This document shows positions 32,058 through 43,148 of a stretch of 64,000 nt of DNA, in pieces. The stretch is from Zarea fungicola. Its lineage: Eukaryota; Ascomycota; Sordariomycetes; Hypocreales; Cordycipitaceae. The notes under the pieces were generated by a model. The model was not told the DNA's origin. It searched no databases and saw only the letters and a program-made list of their open reading frames with translations. Where the stretch lies: positions 62,001 to 126,000 of the forward strand of contig FWCC01000265.1 in assembly GCA_900169235.1 (NCBI GenBank). Reading direction: 5' to 3'. Position 1 is the stretch's first letter, and each line of letters opens with the position of its first letter. Position numbers and translations under genes: made by a program.

Positions 32058-35000
32058 ATGCTGCTAGATCCCCTGCGCTACACCATCGCATGGATAGCGC
32101 CCTTACCCATCGAGGCGCGGGTGGCCACCTGCCTGCTCGACCGTAAGCATACCGGACGATTCCCACTCCAGCGCGGAGACGACTATGTCTTCCAAGCTGG
32201 CGAAATCTGTGGACACAACGTCCTCATCGCCACGCTGCCTGCCGGCGAGCCATACGGGACAGGCTCAGCCGCGGCGCTGGCGAGCCAAGTGAAGAAGTAC
32301 TTTCCCAACCTCTGGTTCGGTCTGCTGGTCGGGGTGGCTGCTGGCCTGCCTAGGCTTGACGGACCATCCCCGCGCGACATCCGCTTGGGTGATATCCTCG
32401 TAGCACTGCCCGAGGGTGAGCAGCCCGCGCTCGTCGCATACGAGCTCGGCAAGGAAACAAAGGACGGCTTCAAGCTGCTCAGAGACGGCCATGTGATGGC
32501 CGTCACGGAGACGGTGGTGCGATCGGCGATTGGAAGTATACAGCTGCAAGCACCGGACGACGTGGAAACCGTCCTGCCGTATTACAATGAGATCAAGGAC
32601 AAGGAGCATGCCTCCGGGACATTTGCCGACCCGGGGCAGGACGCGGATACTCTGTATACAAATGATGCCGAGGTCCTGGCCAGGGTTCGCAGACCAGACG
32701 ATCGACGGACACGTATCTGGTATGGCTCCATCGGGTCCGGCGACAAGCTCCTGAAGCACGCGGCGAAGCGGGATGCATTGAGAGACCAGCATAATCTGAT
32801 TGGGCTGGAGATGGAAGCAGCGGGGACTATGAACCGTATTCCTGTGGGAGTGATTCGCGGGGTGTGTGATTATGGCGATGAACACAAGAACAAGGAGTGG
32901 CAGCCGTACGCCGCGGCGATGGCGGGGGCATATGCGAAGGCAGTGTTGGCGCAAATAGGGCGGCGCTCAACCAGCGGTTAGTGATGATTTCCAAAAGTAT
33001 TTAGTAAACTTCTAATTCGGTTCTTAGTTTACCATGTCCCTTACCGGCGTAACCAAAACTTTAGCGGACGTGAAACCCAACTGGAGCAACTTAAGGGAAT
33101 GCTCTTCAGCGAGGCGAGAGAGTGAGTAGCCATTGTTGGATTCGGGGGGATGGGCAAGACACAGATTGCTCTCGAGCTAGCGCATCAGGTTTAAGAAATG
33201 AATCTAGACAATGCGGAGGAGCAGTGGTCTGTTCTTTGAATGCTGGGGCAGAGCGTCGCTGCCTATCAGCAGGCTCCGATGAAGATTGCACAGCAGCTCA
33301 ATCTCCCCGCGAACAAGCAAGATGACACAACGAAAGCCCTTCGGGCATACCTAGCATTGGAATCCTCCGGTCATTTGTTAGTTATTCTTGACAACTTGGA
33401 TGATTCAGCTGTACTGCACGGTCTGTCAGGCAAGTCGAGTGGTCTCGGGGCCGTTTTCCCACAAACCCGGAGAGTTAGGACACTTATTACGACACGGTCA
33501 TCCCAGATTGCGGTGGATATTGCGGGCTCTGGCATTGTCAAACTGGACGTAATGACACCCGACGAGGCTCAAAAGTGTCTTCTGACGGCGTTGGTTACAA
33601 AACCGGGGTTGACGGATTCCAAGAATGCTACAGGGCTTGTGCGGAGGCTGTCATGCCTACCTCTGACAATAGGACAGGCAGCGGCATACATGAACGAGAA
33701 CCGGCTACCGATCTCTGCATACTTGCGACTTTGGACATCCGCAGATCAGAGCATGGTCACTTTGCTCAGCAGGAAGTTGCGAGATGAGACGCACCATAGT
33801 AATGAGCAGGGGGCAGTAGCAACAACATGGATAATATCCTTTGAGGCCATGTGCAGAGAGGATGCAGCTGCTGCTCGTCTTCTCTCTTTTTTTCAGTGGA
33901 TTGACAGCAAGGCCATCCCCAATACCATGCTGCCAGCATCTGGTTCAGTGGTGAACCTAGCTGACTCCATTGGAATAATATGTCGGTATGGATTCATGAG
34001 CTGGCGAGAAGATGGTGAAATGCTGGATATGCACCCACTTGTACATCTTGCGTTGCGATGTGGCCGAAACACGGCCAAGAAAGTCGTCTCATGTCCAAGG
34101 ACGACGCGTCCCAGCATCTCGTCAAAGTCTTTCCGCTCAATATCTGGAGCATGCGGCTGATATGACGGCAATATATGCCGCATGCTCTCCTTCTAGTCAA
34201 AGAAATGGGATCAGAGCCGGATGAAGCGATTCTCATTCTTGGACAGAAGGTAGCGGATTGCTTGCAGGCAGATGGCCGCGTAAGGGAATCGCAAGAGGTG
34301 CTGATGCTTGTTGTGACTATCAGACAGCAGACACAGCCGCAAACACACCAGCGTCTACTTGATTCGCAGACTGCACTTGGCAATGCGTATCTGATGAATG
34401 GGCAAATCAAGGAGGCAATCAAGCTACTAGAGCATGTGGTGGCCATTCAGAAAGAAACGCTTGTGGAATCCCACCCTGCTCAACTTGCCTCACGGTATAA
34501 GCTAGCCACTGCATACATGGTGAATTATCAAATTACAGAGGCGATTGAAATATTTGAGAGTATAAAGAAAATTCACACGGAGATGCTAGCAGAGACTCAC
34601 CCTTCTCGACTCGCATTACAGAACAGACTAGCTGCTTCGTATCGGTATGATGGGCAGTTGAGGAAGGCAATTGAGATATTGGAGTATGTAGTAGCTGTCC
34701 AGAACAGGACGGTTGCAGGAACAGAGGTCAGTCGACTTGAAGCACAGCGCGAACTAGCTACGGCATATTTAGACAATATGCAAGTCAAGGATGCGATCAA
34801 AATGTTGGAGAATGTCGTGGCTATTGGAAAGAAGGTTCTGCTAGAGACTGACACTCGTCGACTTAATGCACTAGTAGAACTGGCCAGGGCTTATTATTTT
34901 GATGAGCAGCCTAAGAAGTCAATTGAGATAATGGAGTATGTAGTGGCTATGCGGAAAAGAACAGTAGCAGAGGCTGACCCTCGCCGAATTTACACTCTGC

Positions 35001-35476
35001 ACCAACTAGCCGTCGCCTATTACTATGATGGGCAACTTGAGAAGTCAAGTGAGCTACTGGAGTATGTGGTGGCTATCAAGAAAAAGGCACCATCAGAGAT
35101 TGACCCTGGCCGTCAATCAGAGCTTTGGCTTGCTATTATCTATCAGTTAACCGGGCGAGTCAGAGAGGCGATTACGCTGTTAGAGGATGTAGTGGCAGTT
35201 CGTAAAGAGACACAGACAGAGACTGACGATGAGCGGGCTGCCTTACTGCTGGATCTGGCCCTTGTATATCATAATAATGGGCAGCTCAACGAGGCAACCA
35301 AGAAGGTTCAGCAGTTGGTGGCAGCTATGGAGAAGGCATCAGATGCTACGCATTATATACTCTCTAAACTGGAAAAGAGAAGGAAGCAGCTTCTAGGGGT
35401 CGACGAGGCGACGAACGATCAAGTGTCTACACGCAAGCACAAGTTCAGATGGTGGAAGAACAGAACGTCTGAATAG
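32058..35476 (+). pseudogene. Broken NLR-like (STAND) gene: PNP phosphorylase domain, NB-ARC, TPR array
   Basis: Exon 1 (32058-32976) encodes an intact purine-nucleoside/uridine-phosphorylase-like domain (WIAPLPIEARVA, LVGVAAGLPR, GLEMEAAGTMNRIPVGVIRG). An intron (GTTAGT to TAG, 32977-33027) leads in frame into a NB-ARC domain: P-loop GFGGMGKT, Walker B HLLVILDNLDD, LITTR, CLPLTIGQAAAYM and an MHD-like MHPLVHLAL. About nine TPRs of 42 residues follow, ending at 35476. The reading frame is broken by TGA 33123, TAA 33192, TGA 33237, a frameshift at about 34059 and TGA 34163. The family is known in fungi for non-self recognition and cell death; the PNP domain is the presumed effector. Here the full protein cannot be made. 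A PNP-only product of about 338 aa remains possible. Confidence 0.88.
34300..35370 (+). repeat. Array of 42-residue (126-bp) tetratricopeptide repeats
   Basis: Within the NLR-like pseudogene, eight or nine kinesin-light-chain-type TPR units follow each other with nearly constant spacing. Each has the pattern LA.AY...GQ..EAI.ILE.VVA. One unit is 41 residues. The array is diverged at DNA level but keeps one open frame of 433 codons, from 34175 to the stop at 35476. Confidence 0.85.
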
Positions 35477-36515
35477 ACAAAATGTTGAGCCATTCAGTGG
35501 AAGTGACCCAGACCCTTTACAACAGCAATGCTTGTTTAAGACTCGCACCAGAGTAAGCTGGTGGCTAAATGTACAAAGTAAACCATAGACTATGAATTTC
35601 AGCAAAGAAACATACAAAAAGGGGGGGAAAAAAAAGAAGAAGAAGCAGAAGAAGAAGAAGAAGAAAGAGAAACCGGGAGATTTAAGACTGTCAGGCGAGA
35701 ATCGGTCTACAGCAAAATAGCTCAGAACCGCCCTCAACATGGGTAGCTTTCTTGTTGTATCCCATAGGCGCTGGCTGGAGGCTGGGTCTTAATGTTTCTT
35801 CCACGGCTTCAAATCCACAGACATTATACACTGGCTTTGGGGGCATCTTTGTTGTGTTTTATTATACGTGGGCAGTGAAAAAAAGAATAGAACACTGAGG
35901 CCACGGAAGTAGTAGTACCTGACACCATACCAGCACCACCACAAAATGCCACGCTCACAACTTGGAAAATAGAATTAATAACATCGAAGCACATTATAAT
36001 CGTCAATCGAGAAATAGAGATGCGTAGGATATGAATGAAGAAAATGATGTATTACTCCAACGTAAAATAGCAACATGAAACCACCAGTTACATGAGTGAT
36101 GGGAAACAGGCAATGAATAAAACACACTGCAAGGGAACAAGACATGATCCAACGATGACCCAAAAGTGGCAGAGAGCAAGTGAACAAAGCATGCGACTTC
36201 TCCTCGCCGAAATCTAATCGCTCGAAGTTACAGAATACAAACAAGAACATATTTATGATTTTTGAAATCTGTTCCTCTCTTTCTTTTACTCGTCGGCAAC
36301 TAAAAGAAGAGAAAGTGTCGTATGCGACGCGGGGGGTATATTCCAAAAAAGAAAGATAAAAAGGAGTGTAAGAAGTGATGCGGGCAAGGAAGTTTGGCCT
36401 AGTACCAGACTGGGGACGAAACAAACCCTCTTGTCTAAAAAAAATAAAAAATAGCTCGTGATATAGAATAATAATAACAACAACAAAAAGGAAAAGACAT
36501 CATCTGAGAAATAGT
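35477..36515. other. Spacer between convergent genes with a GAA microsatellite
   Basis: One kb between the NLR-like pseudogene and the chitin synthase 3' end. A (AAG)n microsatellite at about 35633-35675 sits after a G7 run. The rest is A-rich and open frames look random. Confidence 0.5.
35633..35675. repeat. (AAG)n microsatellite
   Basis: About thirteen AAG/GAA triplets with one GCA interruption, next to an A8 and a G7 homopolymer. Non-coding. Confidence 0.85.
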
Positions 36516-39500
36516 TTAAACACCGCGGAACATTCTAACAATAAGGAACCACATGGCACCCAGGAATTTGAATCCACTCAAGACAGCAACACTCCACAGG
36601 ACTATACCCATGTAGATTGTTGTACGCTTGGAGCGCTGCTCCTCTTGTGTCGTGTTGGGCGTAACGTCTTCAATACCAGCAGAACTGAGCACAACTGCCG
36701 CAATCGCAAAGTTTGACAACATCCACATGAGAACGACGCCAGTACGCACACCGCGGTAGTAATCCATTTGCTTCTCTTGGAGCTGCGATGCCGTTGGCGG
36801 GGTATTGACCTTTTTGAATTTAGTCGCAAACACCTGAATCTCGCGCTGGTACTGGGCGTTGAGATCGCCCTCGTCGGGCAGATCCGTCTTGCCCGCGCCG
36901 TCCTTGGTATTCACAGATGGCAGCTTCTCCACTTTGTCATCACCCTTGGTACCCCAGGAAACATCATGCGTGTTGCAGAAGGCATACACGTTGAGGACGT
37001 TGGTGTACGTTGGTGTCAGCAACATGTACTGGATAAATGATGTGAACATGTGCCAAGGGTCAAACATGATGAGCGAGGCAATGAGCCAAATGCCAAAGGT
37101 TGACATGACAGATACGATGAGCGTTGCAAATAGTTTATTGGTAAAAAGCTGGGTGATTGTGAAAGCTTTGTCGTGCACTTCCGTAATGATGGCATTGACA
37201 GAGATGAAAATGGCGGCAAACATGAGATAGCTATTACCAGTTAGTACGAATTGGAGCAAGAGGTCGCTCGTTTTTGTTGCAACTCACATCATCAGCAGAG
37301 CCCAGAACCAGACCATCAAAGTATAAAGTCTTCCGGAGCCAGCGGGACGGTTGCCCATGGACAAGACGAAGCAAGTCATGAGTGTCACGCCGTAAAACCA
37401 TGTAAAAACAATACTGAGAATCTGGCCTGTTCTACCAAGCAAGTCCTTGGCACTGAGACTGGAAGTAAGAATCTTAAAGACCAAGAAGAAGTTGCCAATA
37501 GCAAACCAGGCAAAGATCATGTTGATAGTGTTAAAAACGAATTCAACGAAGAAGGCCATCTTGCGGAGGATGGAATGATCGGAACGGAAAAATTCGTAAA
37601 AGTGAGCAATGGCGTAGATGGCGGCGAAGAAGGAGCCGTTTAACCAACGACGACGCTGCAGGACCAATTCCGTAACGGTATCAGGCACATCGGTCTCGCC
37701 TGTAGCCGATTTGACATACTGCAGAATCCAATGGCAGTTTCGCTTGGTGACCAGCTCAAAGCAGAGAATACGATCTTCGGCGAGGTACATGTTGGATTCG
37801 AAGAGACCGGCCGTGCTACCGCCGTGGAGTGTTTCACCGAGAAAGTACTTTTCAAGAGGGCCCTGGCCGTTCTTGTCGTTTTGGAGAGCAATGTAGCGGT
37901 AGGCGGAAAAGGCACCGGGCAAGACGGAGATGAAGCCAAACGCAGACTCAAGAGGCTTGTCAAGAATATTGCTCATCTTGTACTCAAAGTTTTGCGTAGC
38001 AACTAGAGGGTTGAGCAGATTCTTGCCGCCTTTTCCCAACATGGCCTTGATTTCACCACATGCACCACCACACATTGGTTCGAGATCAAAGGCCTTCCAA
38101 AGATGGTAGATGGAGTTGCCACCAGGACGGGTACCAGCGTCGATGAGAACGCAGATGTTTGGGTCCAGAACTCGACCGAAGGCTTGGAAGAACCAACGAT
38201 GCGAGTTGATCTTCTTTTGGTTCTTTTCCTTCAAGCAGAACAGCAGCTGCACAGGCTGGCGACGGTGAACGAGGCCTACAACGTCGTTCTTGAGGGTGAG
38301 GTGGGTTTGTGTTGTGTACTCGTAAATGTGGGCTGTGACATCCTTGCCATTGACCTGCTGCTTGGCAATGCCTTCCTGGTAGACACCCAGAGCAGACAAG
38401 ACAGCTTTGGTTCGAGGATTGATCTTGGCACGACCGTCGGAAACAATGCAAACAACAATCTTCTTCCAGGCCTCCTTACCCCAAGTCTTGCTGTTTGGAC
38501 GATTACACATGTACTCGACGTTTTTGAAGACGCCAATCATGGTTCTAGTGAAGAGGACATCATCTTCGTTGTACATGGTAACAACAATGAATAACTCGGT
38601 GTGGCGGGGCTTGCTGAAGAGCTTCTGGCGAAGGGTGAAGTTCTCGTTGTAAAAGTCGGACGGATCGCATGTGGCGGCAGAGTATCGCATGTGAGTAAAC
38701 TCGTCGCGCTCGCCATGAGGGACCTGCTGGAGCAAAACAGGGGGCACAGGGCAATCCAGAACCAAGTTGCCGCGGTAGAGAAGAACCTGCTTGACGGTCT
38801 TCCATCTCTTAATGCCAGGACCAGCCATAGGAGCCTGCTCTGGGTGCTGTTCTGGGTTGTCGCGAAACGGACTCTGATCCTGAAGATCATGGCCTCCATA
38901 ACTGTACTCTCCTCCTTGGCCATGGAATTGTTGCTGGGAGTATTGTTGGGGGTGTTGCTGGGGGTACCCCTCATAGTAATTCTGATCTTTCACGTGCTCG
39001 GGGTTGACACTGTAATCGCCAGTGTGGATCTGCTCGCTGGGATGGCCTTGCGGATGATGGCCGTATTGGCCAAGATCTGTGAGGGATTGCTAATAAAAGT
39101 CAGCATTGAGAATTCCTGCCAAGCAAGCAACTATGATATTAACTTACAGCAATGTGAGTCTGCACTGGGTCGGGTGTACGTGCATCATAGGGCCGAGAGT
39201 GGCTAAGTGGTGTCCCGACAGGTGAAGGGCGGCCATATTCATTGAGTTCGTAGTCCGATCGAAGAGGTTGGGCCGGGGACTGCGATCTGCCCTGTCGACG
39301 GGGATCTGTATAATGCATGTCGTGTTCGTCTGCGCAAAGAAAGAAAGATTAATACAGAAGCCGTGGATCAAGCTCAATCAGGCGAAGAAAGAAGCAGGAA
39401 GATGCGAAACAAAAGAGCAAGAAGGAGGGGGTTCGTAGCAAAGCGCTAGCAAGCGACAATCCGGGGCTTGGACGATCTTGTTGAACGAAGACAAGGGAAG

Positions 39501-39864
39501 CAAGGGACTGGATATGGTATCAAGTCAATCGCAAAACAGTGTCACTGCTGCGCGCGACGAATTGAAGCGGCACAAGACTCGAGACTCTTTTGCGAAACAC
39601 GACCGAGCGCAAGCAAGACGGCGAGCAGTCGCAAAAAAAGAAGAATTGGGGCAGGGCAGGGCAGGGCAGGGCAGGGCACCCGGGCAGGAAACTTGAGATT
39701 GGCCGGGCAGGGGTTGACGAGGGGGGCATTCGAGGATGATGCTACTACGGATAGTGGTTCATAAAAAAAGAGATTGCGGGCTTGGAGTGGAATTGCGTGC
39801 GAACAGCTATCGCTGTTGGAGTAGCAGTTGGGACAACTTTACCTCCTAGTCGATTGTAGGACAT
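36516..39864 (-). CDS. Chitin synthase, division 1 (probably class III)
   Basis: Four exons on the minus strand, 39843-39864, 39148-39329, 37288-39089 and 36516-37230, encode 906 aa. Family 2 glycosyltransferase that polymerises UDP-N-acetylglucosamine into chitin at the plasma membrane. A Gln/Gly/Pro/Tyr-rich N-terminus leads into the Chs_1N region ([20 protein letters not shown]), the donor-site stretch [29 protein letters not shown] and the catalytic QRRRW at 546-550. Several membrane segments follow on the C-terminal side. The body of the protein is certain. The first exon (MSYNRLG, 22 nt) is inferred: it has a good ATG context, a GTAAAG donor and joins in frame across a 513-nt intron to CTTTGCGCAG. 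Otherwise translation would start at ATG 39314. Class III rather than I is from memory of the family. Confidence 0.93.
39645..39680. repeat. GGGCA pentanucleotide repeat
   Basis: Five or more copies of GGCAG in tandem, inside the proposed first intron or leader of the chitin synthase gene. It could affect promoter or leader structure; that is inference. Confidence 0.8.
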
Positions 39865-41998
39865 GATGGGCAACTGTGAGTGGGCAGCCCGCCAACAAGG
39901 GGAAGAGAGCTGGCAGTGATATGAAGCGAGAGAAAGAGAGAGTGTGTGTAGAAGCCTCAAAGCTGTTGCTTGGTGGAAGTCGTCTTTTTTTTCTCGGCTT
40001 GTCGTCCCTTGCCCTGGTGTGACGGGGGGGCTAAGGTTTGTGGTGTATCAAGGAGGGAGTGTTTCGGAAGCCCACGTTGGCGCGTCTTGTTTTCCTTAGT
40101 AGCAAGTATGGAGACGCCAGAACGGATGGCTGGAAGACGTAGATGAGAGAGGTCCAACGAATGGTTTGGCAGGTTGGTAAAGTCAAGACGAAAACTAAGC
40201 TGATGACGACGATGGTGATTACGATGGGGTTGGTTAAATTTAGATTCTAGCATCGAGTCGGAGAAAAAGTCACGAGAGGGAGGGACTGGATGGTGGCGTG
40301 TACATGCTTGCCAGCTGGTAGGCGGCTGGCGGCTGGTGGTAGCAATACTAGGTGTAGTAGTAGTAACTTGACGTGAGGCTTCTTTGGCAGGAATTCAACG
40401 GGGCAGGCCGGACAACGCACTACGAGGCAGACTGTCCTGTAGACTGTCAGTTGGTGGGTTTTGTTTGAACCAGCGGAGTAAATACAGTGGATGAACGCCG
40501 TAGTCTTTGGTTGGCATGTGCGGCGTCGTGGCTCATGGCAAATACGAATGGTTCGCAACAAAGCTAGTTACTGGTAAATACTCCAGGTACTCCGAACACG
40601 GCTCACCAGTAACAGAGCCAGCATGCCACAGCGTCTGGCTTGCTCTCCTTGGTTTCGCCATGTAGCTAGCGACCAAGGTACCGCCCGTCATCTCTCTGTC
40701 CTGCACCGCCCCCATCTGGTTTCTATTCTTGGTGGTTGCTTGGCGCCTCACTGTCGCTTTTCTAGTGGGGAACCTGCCGGTACTGCTCGGTCGGTACCTG
40801 TACTTCTGCCACCGACGCTGCCAACCTCCAAGTACCAGCCGGCCGCTACAGATACAAGCTCACTACATCATGGCCCCGCACCCCCCTTTTTTTAGGGGCC
40901 TCCTCGACCAAAAACACACTGCAGCTTGTTTCAAACGCACGTCAAAGCCGTCCCCTTTTTCTTACTGGCTAGGCTTTCTCTCGTCGCCGTCATATATCCG
41001 CTCCTTCACACCAAGTACTCCGTACATATAAACTAATTGGCTGCCAGTGCTGCTACAGAACTCTGTTTGCTGCCCGTCTTTGTCTCGCGCGATTGCTTCT
41101 CTTTGTGTCTTCAACTCCCCAGCGCCTCTCCATCCGCTCAGTGACAACGTCACCACCACCCGTTCGCCCATTCGCCTATCTCGACAAAAAACCAATTCCC
41201 GGCCCGCCTCCTTCCTGCTTCCTTGAAATTTCAGGGGCTCAGCCTCTTTCCATCTGCGTAACACCTTTTTTCGCCCCATCCCCCTCCATATATCTCTTAC
41301 CGCCGCTGCAGATCATACACTCTTCGTGGGCTAACAGTGGCACCAAATCTCAGCCAACCATTGCCATGGCCGTTACTTACTATTTTGCCTATAGCTCTGC
41401 AGTTAATACTCCGGAGTCCGTACGGAGAATCTCCATCTTGTGGATCCGCTGTTAACGACAATTGCCAATATGCTTCTAGAATCAGCGGAACATTAAATTG
41501 AATCTGTACTCATATATGCCAACTTGCAATCTCAGCAACCCCCAAGCTTATACTGGTAGATAGATGAGATGTCACTCATTTCCCACCTCGTTCTCGACCT
41601 AGGCTTTGATCGTAAGGATAGTTACAACGAGGCTTCTCAGGGCTACAGAGCAAATCACAGCCAGCAACGTCCCCGTTCAGGATAACCAAGACAAACCGAT
41701 TGCATCTTCATATCAAAAAGTTGGATCAATATAGTTGAAATTCAGCACCCAGTACGAATTTTCCATCTACGTGTGCTCCATCAACATCACTACTCAAAAG
41801 CCGCATGAGTCCACATAAAACATTATCCAATGTAGAATGACAGCAAAATGTATTGCCATATCGAGTCCGTAAATTTATCATACCATGTCATGTGAGATTA
41901 TACATCATATACAGATTTCTTTCATTAATCACCCTCAATCGCCAAAAACGCCGCAAGTGGCTTTTATATACACACACACATATATATATGCACCCATT
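39865..41998. promoter_or_regulatory. Upstream region of the chitin synthase gene
   Basis: Two kb with the chitin synthase promoter and the 3' end of the Con-13-like gene. CT-rich and GT-rich stretches are common. A TACTCCGTA site lies at 41016-41024 and a GGAGTCCGTACGGAG inverted repeat near 41413-41427. No gene is seen. Confidence 0.45.
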
Positions 41999-43148
41999 TT
42001 ACCAAGTAAGATTGCAGTTGGAGTGCACCACCTGGCGCTTCGACGTGTCAATCACCTTGACACCCGACCGGAGGCTCACATCCGGCGCCGCACCGCGTCT
42101 CTTGCCGCTGTCGCTAATCGGCACGGGGTCCGACGACGGCATCCTGTGCGTGCACTTGACATTGTGACCGGGAATCAGGATCGAGTGGCCCTCGCCCGTC
42201 TCCCGCGCCTCCTGCTCCACCAGGTGCAGCTGGTTCACGATGCGCGACCAGTTGGGCTCGACCGACGGGTATCCCCCGGGGACGTTGACGTCGTGCACCG
42301 CCACGACGGTGTTTTGCGCCACGTCCTCGACGGCGTTGCTCGCCGAGTACGGATCGGGCACGTAGCCGTCCTTGTCGTACGCCGCCCACCACCGGTCCGA
42401 GTTGGACAGCGACTTGTCCGTGTAGGCGCCGCTCAGGTCCAGCGAGTGGCTCGTCTCGTGCACGATGACGGTCATCATGTTCTCGCCGGCCGCGAAGAAG
42501 GTCGTCGTCCCGTTCCACTCGTACGCGTGGCGCGACTTGTCGGGGAGGTCGATGACGTGACGCACCCACTGGCGCATCTGGATGGGCATCTTGCCAAACT
42601 GGCGGGCCATGGTGTCGATGGACGCGTTGGAATTGCGGTGGTGGCAAAACACCCAGGGGTCGCCGCACTGTTCAAAGGGGGTGTTGTGTCAGCCAAGGCA
42701 TGCTCCTCTGGTAAAGGTGATGGGCTGGGATGGGTGGATAATGGAAGGCAGTTTGGTTTATTCTTTGCTGGTGTTCTCGTTCGAGACAATAGACTTACAT
42801 CGGCATACTTGACATCAAAGATCTGCATGTCGCTGGGGTTATAGTGGGTGCCAGAATCGACACCGCCGGTAACAACCTTCTTACATCTACATCAACCAAC
42901 ATTAGCCTTCTTCTAACCAACAACACTTCATGTTCCACTACTTTGTCAAGGAAAACCCACTCGGAAGGAATATAGCCGTTGTTCCACTCGTGCAGTGTAT
43001 AGCTCGTCCCGGGAAGGTACTGTTCGAGCCCAGCCTCGAGGTAGTCGAGGTTGGGATGTACCGGAGGCTTTGTGAGTTTGGCGCCGGGATCTGGGTGCGC
43101 AGACACCGCAACGGCGGAGAGGACAGCGGCAGCGGCAGTGATACGCAT
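41999..43148 (-). CDS. con-13: Secreted Con-13-like (conidiation-specific) protein
   Basis: Three exons on the minus strand, 42961-43148, 42799-42886 and 41999-42667, encode 314 aa. A signal peptide (MRITAAAAVLSAVAVSA) starts the protein. The body follows the Con-13 family: WNNGYIPSECKKV, YADCGDPWVFCHH, a GKMPIQMRQWVRH stretch and a VPGGYPSVEPNW motif. Residues 162-166 read HETSH and are followed by SLD, a zincin-like HExxHxxD pattern, and a Glu in NAVEDVAQ could be a further ligand. Con-13 was first described as induced during conidiation in Neurospora; its activity is not established. Conserved cysteines suggest disulphides. Three possible N-glycosylation sites are present. A secreted metallopeptidase-like role is inference. 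Confidence 0.85.

Noticed and set aside
33122..33207. Introns that would remove the stop codons of the NLR-like gene
   Set aside because: Donor GTGAGT is good, but any intron from it removes the P-loop. The tested acceptors (CAG at 33188, TAG at 33207) lead at once into stops or the wrong frame.
41885..42844. 319-codon plus-strand frame
   Set aside because: Antisense of the Con-13-like gene, Arg/Val/His-rich as expected from GC-rich third positions.
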